DNA of 64,000 bases from Billgrantia lactosivorans (GTDB lineage Bacteria > Pseudomonadota > Gammaproteobacteria > Pseudomonadales > Halomonadaceae). Numbering within the stretch: the stretch's first letter is position 1; each line of letters starts with the position of its first letter. The translations under genes were made by a program, and so were the position numbers. Of this stretch, positions 34,508 through 43,133 are shown piece after piece. The stretch is taken from assembly GCF_003254665.1 (NCBI RefSeq), contig NZ_QHGY01000005.1, positions 62,001 through 126,000 of the forward strand, written 5' to 3'. A model generated the notes under the pieces. That model was given only the letters and a program-made list of their open reading frames with translations, did no database searches and had not been told where the DNA came from.

Positions 34508-36253
34508 ATGACCCACAATGGTAAACGCCCCCCGGGCAAGCAGCTGCATGTCCTGGCCCAGCATCCTGCTCGACTGGTGCAGCATGCCTTCGAGCAGAGC
34601 CAGACCGGCATGGTCATCACCGATGGCGATGGCATCATCCTGCTGGTCAACGATGCCTTCTGCCGCATCGCCGGTGTCGATAGCGCCGAAACGACCGGCT
34701 GGCCAATCGAGCACTTCTATCTCTCCCGGCGCACCCCCTCCCACCTGCCCGTCACCGCCGATGCCACCCCCGGGCTGACGCACTCATGGCAGCAGGAAGT
34801 GCTGTGTCGCCGCGCCGACGGGGAATCGCTGCCGGTGCTGATGACCGTCGATGCCATGCTCGACGAGCACCAGCAGCCGCGCCATTTCCTGCATACCTTC
34901 GTCCAGCTCACCAGCGCCAATGGCGAGGTGCTCGACGACCGTCACTGGATACACATCGATCCCATCACCGGGCTGCCCAACTGGCTGTTGTTGCGGGACC
35001 GACTGAACCACGCCCTGGCCCAGGCCGAGCGCGCCGACACCACCCTGGCGCTGCTGTTCATCGATATCGATCGGTTCAAGGCCGTCAACGATTCGGTGGG
35101 CCATGTCGAGGGCGATCGCATGCTGGGCGAGCTGGCCCAGCGCCTGCAGCGCGGGGTGCGCAGCAAGGACACCCTGGCGCGGCTCGGCAGCGACCAGTTC
35201 GTGGTGCTGCTGGAGAAGGACGGCACCCCCGAGGCGGCACAGCTGGTGGCGGAGCGTCTGCAGGAGGCCCTCGAGCCACCTTTCACCGCGGGCGATCGCT
35301 ACCTGCTGATGACGGCCTCGGTCGGCATCGCGCTCTATCCCACCGATGCGCAGGATGTCGAGACACTGCTCACGGCGGCACGCAGCGCCATGTTCACTGC
35401 CCGCAGGAAGGGGCCCGGCCGCCTGGCCTTCGTCGATCATCGGTTGACGGCACAACTCAGGCAGAAGTACCGACTCGAGAGCCAGCTCAGTGAAGCCATC
35501 CATCTGCCCGACCACCACTTCGAGCTGCACTACCAGCCGGAGCTCGATCGCCGCAGCCTTCACTGCACCGGCATGGATGCGGTACTGCGCTGGAAACGGC
35601 CCTCGCGCTGGCCGCACCCGCCGGGGCACTATCTGGACACCCTCGCCCGCCTGGGGCTTGGGGTGCGTCTCAACCGCTGGATGATCCAGACGGCCATCGC
35701 CGACCACCGACGCTGGCAGGACACCGACTCCCCGCTGGGGAGGCTGCCGGTTTCCATTCAACTGTGCGAGTCGCACCTGGCCCAGGACACCTTCGACCAT
35801 CGACCGCTGGACCACTTCCTGCGTCACCAGGGACTCAGCTCCTTCGACTGGCTGACCCTGAAAGTCCCGGCCTACGGGCTTGGCAGCGACCTGGACAAGG
35901 CGAGCCACCTGCTGAAGCGGCTCGAGCGGCTCGGCATCCGCCTCGCCGTGGAGGGCTTCGGCAGTCACGCCCTCGACCTTGCCTGGCTGTCTCGCCTGCG
36001 CTTCCACAAGGCCAGCGTGGATGCCCGAATGGCAGGGATGGCCCATGGCGGCCGACGCCTGGTGGAGGCCTCGTGCCGCATGCTGAATGCCCTGGACATC
36101 GAGCCCGTGCTCGTCGGCCTCGACGAGGAAAGCCTGGCTGCCAGGCTGGAGGGAGTCTCCGCACGCCTCGTCCAGGGCGACCTGTACGGCCCGCCCATGG
36201 CGGCGACAGCACTGGCGCAGTGGCTCGAGGAGCATGGGCCCGCCGACGAGTGA
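34508..36253 (+). CDS. PAS-GGDEF-EAL protein, both catalytic motifs degenerate
   Basis: 581 residues from the ATG at 34508; in-frame upstream ATGs (34385 among them) would add up to about 47 residues with no domain. PAS at about 20-130. The GGDEF domain (about 150-310) keeps IDIDRFKAVND but the signature is GSDQF (227-231). The EAL domain (about 325-575) has M-D-A-V-L-R-W in place of E-A-x-L-R-W. Its NLS segment is QLC, the ExxE segment is KVPAYG, and DDFGTG is EGFGSH. I infer no synthesis or hydrolysis of c-di-GMP. It may be a signal-binding or protein-interaction factor. Soluble, no membrane helix. Confidence 0.85.
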   Translation: MTHNGKRPPGKQLHVLAQHPARLVQHAFEQSQTGMVITDGDGIILLVNDAFCRIAGVDSAETTGWPIEHFYLSRRTPSHLPVTADATPGLTHSWQQEVLCRRADGESLPVLMTVDAMLDEHQQPRHFLHTFVQLTSANGEVLDDRHWIHIDPITGLPNWLLLRDRLNHALAQAERADTTLALLFIDIDRFKAVNDSVGHVEGDRMLGELAQRLQRGVRSKDTLARLGSDQFVVLLEKDGTPEAAQLVAERLQEALEPPFTAGDRYLLMTASVGIALYPTDAQDVETLLTAARSAMFTARRKGPGRLAFVDHRLTAQLRQKYRLESQLSEAIHLPDHHFELHYQPELDRRSLHCTGMDAVLRWKRPSRWPHPPGHYLDTLARLGLGVRLNRWMIQTAIADHRRWQDTDSPLGRLPVSIQLCESHLAQDTFDHRPLDHFLRHQGLSSFDWLTLKVPAYGLGSDLDKASHLLKRLERLGIRLAVEGFGSHALDLAWLSRLRFHKASVDARMAGMAHGGRRLVEASCRMLNALDIEPVLVGLDEESLAARLEGVSARLVQGDLYGPPMAATALAQWLEEHGPADE

Positions 36254-36277
36254 CAGGCCAGGCCATCGGCGGCGGCG

Positions 36278-37702
36278 CTAGCCGCCCTCACCGCGGCACG
36301 CCGCGTCGAGCGCCCCGGGAAACTGTGGCGGGCAGGCTGCAAGGTAGGCCGCGCTGACCCTCAGCACGCGAGCGTCGTCATGCTTGCCCCCCGCCAACTG
36401 GAAGCCGACGGGCAGGCCATCCGACGTGAAACCGCAGGGCACGGAGGCCGCCGGCTGTTGGCTGAGGTTGAACGGGTACGAGAACGGCGCCCACTCCTCC
36501 CAATCGCGCATGCCGGCCCCGGGCGGCACGTCGTGGTTGAGGGGAAAGGGGCGTACCGCCACCGAGGGCGTCATGACCAGGTGGTAACGCTGGTTGAAGT
36601 GCTCGAGCCGCTCCGTCAACCGCGCTCTCTCCTTGTGCGCGTAGAACATGTCCAGCGCACTCAACCGTTCGGCGCGCTTCGCATCGGCTACCAGGCCCGG
36701 GTCGAGCTGGCGGCGCTGCCGTTCATCGTGTTCACGGTAGACCGCCAGCGAAGCGGTGAACCAGAGCGTGTTGAAGATGCGGATCGGCGATTCGAAGCCG
36801 GGGTCCACCTCCACCACCTCGGCGCCGAGCTCCGCGAGCCGACCGGCTGCCCTGCGCACGCATTCCGCCACCTCGGGCTCCACCCGGGCATAGCCCAGGG
36901 TGGGCGAATAGGCGATGCGCATGCCCTCGATGCCCCGGCCCAGTTCCTCGCCCCAATCCTGCGGCTGCCCGCGCAGGGCGTAGGGGTCGCGATAGTCGTA
37001 GCGCCCGATCACGTTCAGCATCCGGGCCGCATCGGTTACCGTTCGCGTCAATGGCCCCAGATGCGAAAGTGAGGCCTCCTTGGAGCGCGGCCACTCGGGC
37101 ACCCAGCCAAAGGTGGGCTTGAAGCCGAACACGCCGCAGAACGACGCGGGTATGCGAATCGAGCCCCCCGAATCGCCGCCCTGGTGAAGTACCCCCATGT
37201 TGAGCGCCGCTGCCACCGCCGCGCCGCCCGAGGAGCCCCCCGGCGTCAACCGGGTGTCCCACGGGTTGGCCGTCGCGCCGAAGATGCGGTTGTCGGTGAT
37301 CGCCTTCCAGCCGAACTCCGGGGTGTTGGTCTTTCCCAGGATCACCGCCCCCGCCTCTCGCAGCAGGCGCGCCGGAGGGGAATCCCGTTCGCAGGGCGCG
37401 GCCGATTCCGTCAGCGATCCCTTGCGCGCCGGCAGGCCGCGTGATTCGGTCAGGTCCTTCAACGAGACGGGGACGCCATCGATATGGCTGAGAGGACGCC
37501 CCTCGCGCCAGCGCCGGGTCGACGCCTCGGCGGCGGCTTCTGCGCCCTCGCGGTCGACCACCACGTAGGCATTGACGCCGGGGTTGAAACGGTCGATACG
37601 CTCGAGTGCGGCTCTCGCCGCCTCGAGGGGGGAAGCCGCGCCGCTCGCGAAGCAGTCGCGAAGCTGGCCTGCCTCCATGGTGCCGAGATCGGTGTCGCTC
37701 AC
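36278..37702 (-). CDS. amidase signature family hydrolase
   Basis: 474 residues from the GTG at 37702, which has GGAGG five bases upstream; the longer ATG frame adds 48 residues without family content. The catalytic Ser-cisSer-Lys triad is visible: Lys in VSLKDLTES, Ser in TPGGSSGGAA, and Ser in GGDSGGSIR. Such enzymes hydrolyse carboxamides or related bonds. It is not the GatA subunit of the tRNA amidotransferase as far as context shows, since no gatB or gatC is near. Substrate unknown. It is convergent with the degenerate GGDEF-EAL gene. Confidence 0.88.
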   Translation of the reverse strand: MSDTDLGTMEAGQLRDCFASGAASPLEAARAALERIDRFNPGVNAYVVVDREGAEAAAEASTRRWREGRPLSHIDGVPVSLKDLTESRGLPARKGSLTESAAPCERDSPPARLLREAGAVILGKTNTPEFGWKAITDNRIFGATANPWDTRLTPGGSSGGAAVAAALNMGVLHQGGDSGGSIRIPASFCGVFGFKPTFGWVPEWPRSKEASLSHLGPLTRTVTDAARMLNVIGRYDYRDPYALRGQPQDWGEELGRGIEGMRIAYSPTLGYARVEPEVAECVRRAAGRLAELGAEVVEVDPGFESPIRIFNTLWFTASLAVYREHDERQRRQLDPGLVADAKRAERLSALDMFYAHKERARLTERLEHFNQRYHLVMTPSVAVRPFPLNHDVPPGAGMRDWEEWAPFSYPFNLSQQPAASVPCGFTSDGLPVGFQLAGGKHDDARVLRVSAAYLAACPPQFPGALDAACRGEGG

Positions 37703-37707
37703 GAGAA

Positions 37708-37712
37708 CCTCC
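37708..37712 (-). promoter_or_regulatory. ribosome binding site deciding the amidase start
   Basis: GGAGG on the minus strand, five bases before the GTG at 37702-37700. No comparable site precedes the upstream ATG at 37846. Confidence 0.8.
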
Positions 37713-38069
37713 GTTTTCCAGTGAGTGCTCCTGTGAGTGTGGGAAAAAACCGCCTCGATGGGCAAATGGCCGAGCCACACGCGACAGTGATGCCCGGCAT
37801 CTGGCGGCATGCAGGGTGAGGCTTTCGTCGTCGGCGAAGCAGCCACATCGCTTCATGCCACGCCAAAAGAGCGCATCTCGTCTTTCCTCCGTGAAGACGC
37901 TCCCCGGGCCGGCATCTTCCGGCACCGCGTGGTGGCCAAGGGGGATGAGCGTGCCCCTGGCACTGTCGAGCCGACGCTGGAATGGCCGGCGCCGGGCAGC
38001 CGACTTTGTATCCGTGCGTTTCAAGAAGCTAGTCTTGGGTAAAGACAAGAACGAAGACGGGACAACGAG
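37713..38069. other. intergenic stretch, nothing recognised
   Basis: About 360 bases between the divergent amidase and small membrane protein genes. Short open frames here lack ribosome sites and family resemblance. Both promoters should lie in it but I cannot assign boxes with confidence. Confidence 0.4.
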
Positions 38070-38312
38070 ATGAAAACGGCCCTGGTGATCGCCACCTGCC
38101 TGGCCGGCATCGGCGCCGGCCTCTACCTGATCAACGATGCCAGGAACCAGGCACAGAGGGTGAGTCCGGAAGACCTGACACCCGACCAGCTGCGCTATTG
38201 CGAGAAGGTGGAGCAGTGGAATCGGGAGGAGATGCTCGATGTCGCGCCCAAGTGGCGCCTCGGCCACCCCGACGAGCAGGGCACCTATGCCCAGTGGTGC
38301 ACGAAGAGATAG
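38070..38312 (+). CDS. small membrane-anchored hypothetical protein
   Basis: 80 residues, family not recognised. A hydrophobic N-terminus (about 3-21, TALVIATCLAGIGAGLYLI) looks like a signal anchor or uncleaved signal. The remaining 58 residues are charged and Trp-rich (VEQWNREEMLDVAPKWRLG) with Cys at 44 and 77, which could pair if the domain is periplasmic. A weak GGGACAACGAG site precedes the ATG. Divergent from the amidase, convergent with the Crp/Fnr gene. Confidence 0.65.
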   Translation: MKTALVIATCLAGIGAGLYLINDARNQAQRVSPEDLTPDQLRYCEKVEQWNREEMLDVAPKWRLGHPDEQGTYAQWCTKR

Positions 38313-38328
38313 CCCCCGGGCGCAGAGG

Positions 38329-38392
38329 AGCGCCGCCGTCTCTCGGCCCCTACAGCGCCGCCGTCTCTCGGCCCCTACAGCGCCGCCGTCTC
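38329..38392. repeat. 25-bp tandem repeat at the 3' end of a Crp/Fnr gene
   Basis: Two exact 25-base units (38329-38353, 38354-38378) and a 14-base partial third copy (38379-38392). The partial copy holds the last codons (ETAAL) and stop of the Crp/Fnr gene on the minus strand, so the gene's end has been duplicated twice downstream. Confidence 0.9.
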
Positions 38393-39154
38393 CAGCTGCG
38401 AAGTGCGCAGCAGCCCTGCCGCTACGTTATCCTCGAGGTGGAGATAGAGGGGATCGAACTCCCCGGCTTCCTGCAATTTTTGCCAGTCAGGTACGCTGAG
38501 ATACCGCCTTCTGGTCTGTATCAGCCCGTTATCGCGAAGGGCCTTGAGCGCCCGGCTCATATGGACCGCGCTGATGCCGGTGGCATCCGCCAGGTTGGCC
38601 TGAGTGATGGGGAAATCGAAGGTACCGCCTTGCACGAGCCCCACCGCCTCCAGGCGCACCAGGAATTCGCAGAGCAGGTGAGCAATACGGGTGTAGGCAT
38701 CGCGCCTTCCGACGTTGACGACCCATTCGCGCAGGATCGAGGCATCCACCAGCGTATCGCGCCAGAACGCAGCGGCGATACGCGGGTGGCGAGCGCATAC
38801 CCGGCGCAGCTCCTCGACCTGGAAGAAACCGACCGTGCAGGGGCTGAGCGAGGCGATGCTGCAATCCATGCGCTTCAGGTACAGGGACTGCAGGTCCGGA
38901 ATGTCGCCGGGAATGTGCAGGGCCATGATCTGGCGCTGGCCATCGGGGGTCAGCTTGTAGCTGCTGGCGTAACCTTCGAGAATCAGGAAGCACTGCAATG
39001 AGCTATCGCCGATGCGCACGATATCCCGGTTGGACTTGAGGTCGATGGCCTGGATGGGCAAGTCATGGAGCGCCTGGGTCTCCTCGTCGGACAGGGTGAA
39101 CAGGCTGCCCAGCTTGAGAATCATCAGGGCGCTGAGAGAGTGACGATCGGACAT
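38375..39154 (-). CDS. Crp/Fnr family transcriptional regulator
   Basis: 259 residues. N-terminal cyclic-nucleotide-type beta roll (about 20-130: FLILEGYASSYKLTPDGQRQ, ALHIPGDIPD), dimerisation helix, then a Crp winged helix (about 165-235) with recognition helix ATGISAVHMSRALKALRDNG. No FNR-type N-terminal Cys cluster; several scattered Cys (55, 97 and others). Effector unknown. The stop codon lies inside a 25-base tandem repeat. Regulatory targets cannot be named from context. Confidence 0.88.
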   Translation of the reverse strand: MSDRHSLSALMILKLGSLFTLSDEETQALHDLPIQAIDLKSNRDIVRIGDSSLQCFLILEGYASSYKLTPDGQRQIMALHIPGDIPDLQSLYLKRMDCSIASLSPCTVGFFQVEELRRVCARHPRIAAAFWRDTLVDASILREWVVNVGRRDAYTRIAHLLCEFLVRLEAVGLVQGGTFDFPITQANLADATGISAVHMSRALKALRDNGLIQTRRRYLSVPDWQKLQEAGEFDPLYLHLEDNVAAGLLRTSQLETAAL

Positions 39155-39322
39155 TCTTGATGCTCCAGACCTGAGGCAGGGAATGAAGCATGGCTCGCTA
39201 CAGTGTCGCTGCTAGTGGATCGAACCTAGTCGCCCGGGACACTACGCGCACCACCGCCACGTTGCCCATAACCTGTGTTAACAGGCTCGAGGAACGGGCC
39301 GCACAAGAACAGGCCGCACACG

Positions 39323-39354
39323 AAAAAGCCGCCTGGCGCGATGCGCCAGGCGGC
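39323..39354 (-). terminator. rho-independent terminator after tRNA-Ala
   Basis: Perfect 12-base stem GCCGCCTGGCGC with a 3-base loop, followed on the minus strand by TTTTT. It lies about 18 bases after the tRNA CCA end. Confidence 0.95.
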
Positions 39355-39372
39355 TGATTCGTAAAAGCTTGT

Positions 39373-39448
39373 TGGTGGAGCCTAGCGGGATCGAACCGCT
39401 GACCTCAACACTGCCAGTGTTGCGCTCTCCCAGCTGAGCTAAGGCCCC
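39373..39448 (-). tRNA. tRNA-Ala (GGC)
   Basis: 76 bases with an encoded CCA end. The cloverleaf folds, the anticodon loop is CTGGCAG (anticodon GGC), and the acceptor stem has the G3-U70 pair that marks tRNA-Ala. T-arm GGTTCGATCCC is standard. Confidence 0.98.
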
Positions 39449-39478
39449 ACGCGCCCTCGACTCGCGAGAACGAGGCGT

Positions 39479-39507
39479 ATCTTACCTATCGCGACCTACC
39501 TCGTCAA
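39479..39507 (-). promoter_or_regulatory. sigma-70 promoter of tRNA-Ala
   Basis: Minus strand TTGACG (39502-39507), 17-base spacer, TAAGAT (39479-39484), about 30 bases ahead of the tRNA. Confidence 0.7.
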
Positions 39508-39706
39508 CAGGGCCGCGTGACAACCTTCTTAGCGTTGAGAGAAAGCAAGAATCCACATGCCCGTTCAATTTCCCTTGTCCCACGAGTGTGGCAAGCTTGC
39601 ATCTGATCCGAGGGCTCGGCGATCAAGCGCCCAACCCGAGCTGAAGCTCCGCCGCGACTGCCCGTCGGTCGCTGCCTGCGCTCCGTAATGACGAGGAATG
39701 TCAGAC

Positions 39707-40354
39707 TTGATCAAGGTGCTCATTGTCGACGACCATCATCTGGTTCGCACCAGTCTTGCTCGCTTGCTCGAGAACGAAGAGGACATCGACGTGGTGGGCG
39801 AAGCCGCCAGCGGCGAGGAAGCCATCACCCTGTGCCGCCAGCTCGAGCCGGACGTGATCCTGATGGACCTGCGCATGCCGGGCATCGGCGGCCTGGAGGC
39901 GACCCGCAAGATCATGCGCAACAACACCGACGTGCGCATCCTGGCGCTGACCGGCTTCATGGAGGACAACTTCGCCCAGCGCATGCTCGACGCCGGCGCC
40001 GGCGGCTTCATCAGCAAGGACACCCAGGTACCGGACATGGTCGATGCCATCCGCAGCGTCTTTGCCGGGCACCGTTACATCAGCCCCGACATCGCCCAGC
40101 GCCTGGTGCTCTCGCGCTTCGACTCGGAAGAGAATCCGTTCGACCAGCTCTCCCAGCGGGAACTCCAGGTCGCCATGATGATCGTCAACTGCCAGCGGGT
40201 CTCGGAGATCTCCGACCGACTGTTCCTGAGCCCCAAGACGGTCAATACCTACCGCTACCGCATCTTCGAGAAGCTCGGCGTGCAGACCGACGTCGAGCTC
40301 ACGCACCTGGGGCTGAAGCACGGCCTGATCGATGGGTTCGACACCGCCCACTGA
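39707..40354 (+). CDS. gacA: response regulator GacA/UvrY
   Basis: 215 residues from a TTG start at 39707. Receiver domain with DD at 8-9, phospho-acceptor Asp54 (ILMDLRMPG), Thr and Lys switch residues (LALTGF, FISKD). LuxR/FixJ-type HTH at about 145-205 (LSQRELQVAMMIVNC, LFLSPKTVNTYRYRIFEKLG). The TTG is preferred over the ATG at 39698: GAGGA sits nine bases before the TTG and directly against the ATG, and the TTG start gives the family's 214-215 residue length and Asp54 numbering. Partner kinase GacS/BarA is not in the window. Activates small RNAs that titrate CsrA/RsmA. Confidence 0.93.
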   Translation: MIKVLIVDDHHLVRTSLARLLENEEDIDVVGEAASGEEAITLCRQLEPDVILMDLRMPGIGGLEATRKIMRNNTDVRILALTGFMEDNFAQRMLDAGAGGFISKDTQVPDMVDAIRSVFAGHRYISPDIAQRLVLSRFDSEENPFDQLSQRELQVAMMIVNCQRVSEISDRLFLSPKTVNTYRYRIFEKLGVQTDVELTHLGLKHGLIDGFDTAH

Positions 40355-40403
40355 GCCGGCGCATCTGGTAACCTATTGCCTCCTGCAGGACAACCAGAGC
40401 GCC

Positions 40404-42218
40404 ATGACCTTCGATCCGCGGCAGTTCCTTGCCAACCTCACCCAGGCGCCCGGCATCTACCGGATGCTGGACGAGCGCGGCGACACCCTCTACGTGGGCA
40501 AGGCCAAGCGGCTGAAGGCCCGCCTGGCGAGCTACTTCCGCGGCGCGCTCAACACCAAGACCCAGGCCATGGTGACCCGTATCGCCGACGTCCAGGTCAC
40601 GGTGACGCGCAGCGAGATCGAGGCCCTGCTGCTCGAGCAGACCCTGATCAAGGAGCTGCGTCCGCCCTACAACATCCTGCTGCGCGACGACAAGTCGTAC
40701 CCCTTCGTGTTCGTCAGCGATCGCCACCCCTACCCCGCGCTGGAGTACAAGCGCGCCCGCCGGCGGCATGACGACGGCCGCTACCTGGGCCCCTACCCGA
40801 GCAGTGGCGCGGTACGCGAGAGCCTGTCGCTGATGCAGAAGATCTTTCGCATCCGCAACTGCGAGGACAGCGTCTTCGCCCACCGCACGCGCCCGTGCCT
40901 GCAGTATCAGATCCAGCGCTGCAGCGCGCCCTGCGTCGGCTACATCGGCGAAGCGGACTACCGGCGCGACCTCGAGCACGCGGTGATGTGCCTCGAGGGC
41001 CGCAGCGAGCAGGTGACCCAGGAACTGACCGAGGCGATGGAAGCCGCCAGCCGCAACCTCGCCTTCGAGGATGCCGCGCGCCTGCGCGACCAGATCCAGC
41101 ACCTGCGCCAGCTGCAGCACCGCCAGTTCGTCGACACCGAGGGCGGCGACGCCGACGCCTTCGCCCTGGCCGAACGCGAAGGTGCGCTGTGCATCTCGGT
41201 GCTGTCGGTACGCCAGGGGCGGCTACTGGGCGCGCGGCACCATTCGCCGGACAACGGCCTCGGCCTCGAGGCCGCCGAGCTGCTGGGCGAGTTCGTCAGC
41301 CAGTACTATCTCGGCCAGGGGCGCGAGATCCCTCGCGAGGTGATCAGCAGCCTGCCCCTTCCCGACGCCGACATTCTGGAGAGCGCCTTGAGCAGCCGCG
41401 CCGAACGCCGCGTGCGCGTGACCCACAAGGTCCGCGGCCACCGCAGCCAGTGGCTCGAGCTGGCCCGCACCAATGCCGAACAGCAGCTCGCCAGTCGCCT
41501 GGCCAGCCAGAATGAACTCGAGCGCCGCTTCGACTCGCTGCAGCAGGCCCTGGCGCTGCCGGCGGCCGTCGAACGGCTCGAATGTTTCGACATCAGCCAC
41601 AGCCACGGCGAAGCCACGGTGGCCTCCTGCGTGGTGTTCGACCGCAACGGCCCGCGCAAGTCGGATTACCGGCGCTTCAACATCGAGGGCGTGACGGCCG
41701 GTGACGACTACGCCGCCATGCGCCAGGCGCTGGAGCGGCGCTTTCGCCGTCTCGCCGAGGGCGAGGGCATCGCGCCGGACATCCTCCTGCTGGACGGCGG
41801 CAAGGGCCAGCTCAACCTGGCCCGGGAAGTGCTGGCCGAGCTGGGGCTAGGCAACGTGCGCCTGCTGGGCGTGGCCAAGGGCACCACGCGCAAGGCCGGC
41901 CTGGAGACACTGTTCATCGAGACGGTCGATCGCACCCTCGACCTGCCGTCGGCCTCGCCGGCCCTGCACCTGATCCAGCACGTGCGCGACGAGGCCCACC
42001 GCTTCGCCATCACCGGGCATCGCAACCGACGCGACAAGGCCCGCCGCAGCTCGGCGCTGGAGGAGATCGAGGGCATCGGGCCCAAGCGTCGCCGGGAACT
42101 GCTGCGCTTCTTCGGCGGCCTGCAGGGCGTGAAGCGGGCCAGCCGCGAAGAACTCGCCCGCGTCCCGGGTATCAGCGCCACCCTGGCCGAGACGATTCAT
42201 CGCTCGCTGCATGGATGA
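40404..42218 (+). CDS. uvrC: excinuclease ABC subunit C
   Basis: 604 residues. GIY-YIG nuclease at the N-terminus (PGIYRMLDERGDTLYVGKA), UVR domain (about 205-240, AFEDAARLRDQIQHL), UvrC RNase H-like nuclease (CFDISHSHGEATVASCVVF), and helix-hairpin-helix pair at the end (EEIEGIGPKRRRELL). Makes both incisions in nucleotide excision repair. Follows gacA by 49 bases, as uvrY-uvrC do in other gammaproteobacteria. Confidence 0.98.
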   Translation: MTFDPRQFLANLTQAPGIYRMLDERGDTLYVGKAKRLKARLASYFRGALNTKTQAMVTRIADVQVTVTRSEIEALLLEQTLIKELRPPYNILLRDDKSYPFVFVSDRHPYPALEYKRARRRHDDGRYLGPYPSSGAVRESLSLMQKIFRIRNCEDSVFAHRTRPCLQYQIQRCSAPCVGYIGEADYRRDLEHAVMCLEGRSEQVTQELTEAMEAASRNLAFEDAARLRDQIQHLRQLQHRQFVDTEGGDADAFALAEREGALCISVLSVRQGRLLGARHHSPDNGLGLEAAELLGEFVSQYYLGQGREIPREVISSLPLPDADILESALSSRAERRVRVTHKVRGHRSQWLELARTNAEQQLASRLASQNELERRFDSLQQALALPAAVERLECFDISHSHGEATVASCVVFDRNGPRKSDYRRFNIEGVTAGDDYAAMRQALERRFRRLAEGEGIAPDILLLDGGKGQLNLAREVLAELGLGNVRLLGVAKGTTRKAGLETLFIETVDRTLDLPSASPALHLIQHVRDEAHRFAITGHRNRRDKARRSSALEEIEGIGPKRRRELLRFFGGLQGVKRASREELARVPGISATLAETIHRSLHG

Positions 42219-42286
42219 TGTCGCCCGGTACAGATAGAATGGGCCCACTTCGGCACTCCTGATCCAAGGCAAGGACCCCCCGTCAC

Positions 42287-42835
42287 ATGAACATCCCCAA
42301 CATCCTGACGCTGGCCAGAATCGCCTTCATCCCGCTGCTGGTGGTGTTCTTCTATCTCCCTTACGCCTGGAGCATGCCGGTTGCGGCTGGCCTGTTCGCG
42401 CTGGCCTCGGTCACCGACTGGCTCGATGGCTACCTGGCGCGGCGCTGGAACCAGTCCACCCCTTTCGGCGCCTTTCTCGACCCGGTCGCGGACAAGCTGA
42501 TGGTAGCCGTGGCCCTGGCCCTGCTGATCGAGCGCTTCGACAGTATCTGGCTGACACTGCCGGCCCTGGTGATCATCGGCCGCGAGATCGTGATCTCGGC
42601 GCTGCGCGAGTGGATGGCCGAAATGGGCAAGCGCGGCAGCGTGGCGGTCTCCTGGCTGGGCAAGGTCAAGACGACCCTGCAGATGATTGCCCTGCTGCTG
42701 CTGCTGGCCTTTGCCCCCGGCACGCAGTTCTCGCTGGTCGGCGTCGCCACCCTGCATGTCGCCGCGATCATGACGCTCTGGTCGATGATGATGTACCTTC
42801 GTGCGGCCTGGCCTCACCTGTCCCGCGCGATGTAG
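42287..42835 (+). CDS. pgsA: CDP-diacylglycerol-glycerol-3-phosphate 3-phosphatidyltransferase
   Basis: 182 residues, several membrane helices. Full CDP-alcohol phosphotransferase motif DG-x2-AR-x8-G-x3-D-x3-D is visible ([11 protein letters not shown], then [12 protein letters not shown]). Makes phosphatidylglycerol phosphate for membrane lipids. Followed by the tRNA cluster, as in E. coli. Confidence 0.97.
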   Translation: MNIPNILTLARIAFIPLLVVFFYLPYAWSMPVAAGLFALASVTDWLDGYLARRWNQSTPFGAFLDPVADKLMVAVALALLIERFDSIWLTLPALVIIGREIVISALREWMAEMGKRGSVAVSWLGKVKTTLQMIALLLLLAFAPGTQFSLVGVATLHVAAIMTLWSMMMYLRAAWPHLSRAM

Positions 42836-42862
42836 GCGCGCTCATCCGGCGCCAACAAGTGA

Positions 42863-42890
42863 TTGACAGCAACCGGCTTATCCGTATAAT
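42863..42890 (+). promoter_or_regulatory. consensus sigma-70 promoter of the tRNA cluster
   Basis: TTGACA and TATAAT, both perfect, with a 16-base spacer, about 15 bases before tRNA-Gly. Its strength suits stable RNA synthesis. Confidence 0.93.
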
Positions 42891-42905
42891 TCGCTCTCGA
42901 GTCGA

Positions 42906-42980
42906 GCGGGAATAGCTCAGTGGTAGAGCATCGCCTTGCCAAGGCGAGGGTCGGGAGTTCGAATCTCCTTTCCCGCTCCA
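42906..42980 (+). tRNA. tRNA-Gly (GCC)
   Basis: 75 bases with encoded CCA. Anticodon loop TTGCCAA (anticodon GCC); acceptor GCGGGAA pairs with TTCCCGC; T-arm GAGTTCGAATCTC. First of three tRNAs in one unit. Confidence 0.98.
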
Positions 42981-43019
42981 GATCTCTTCGGGAAGCACGA
43001 GAGACAAACGACTCATCGA

Positions 43020-43093
43020 GGCTGGATGGCAGAGTGGTCATGCAGCGGACTGCAACTCCGTGTACGCCGGTTCGATTCCGACTCCAGCCTCCA
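43020..43093 (+). tRNA. tRNA-Cys (GCA)
   Basis: 74 bases with encoded CCA. Anticodon loop CTGCAAC (anticodon GCA); acceptor GGCTGGA pairs with TCCAGCC. Second in the Gly-Cys-Leu order also seen after pgsA in E. coli. Confidence 0.98.
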
Positions 43094-43133
43094 TTCCTGA
43101 CCCCCTTGTCAGCTGCCTGCTCGAAACCGTGCC

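Noticed and set aside
36278..37702. Calling the amidase gatA
   Set aside because: Shares the catalytic triad, but no gatB or gatC is adjacent and the family is broad.
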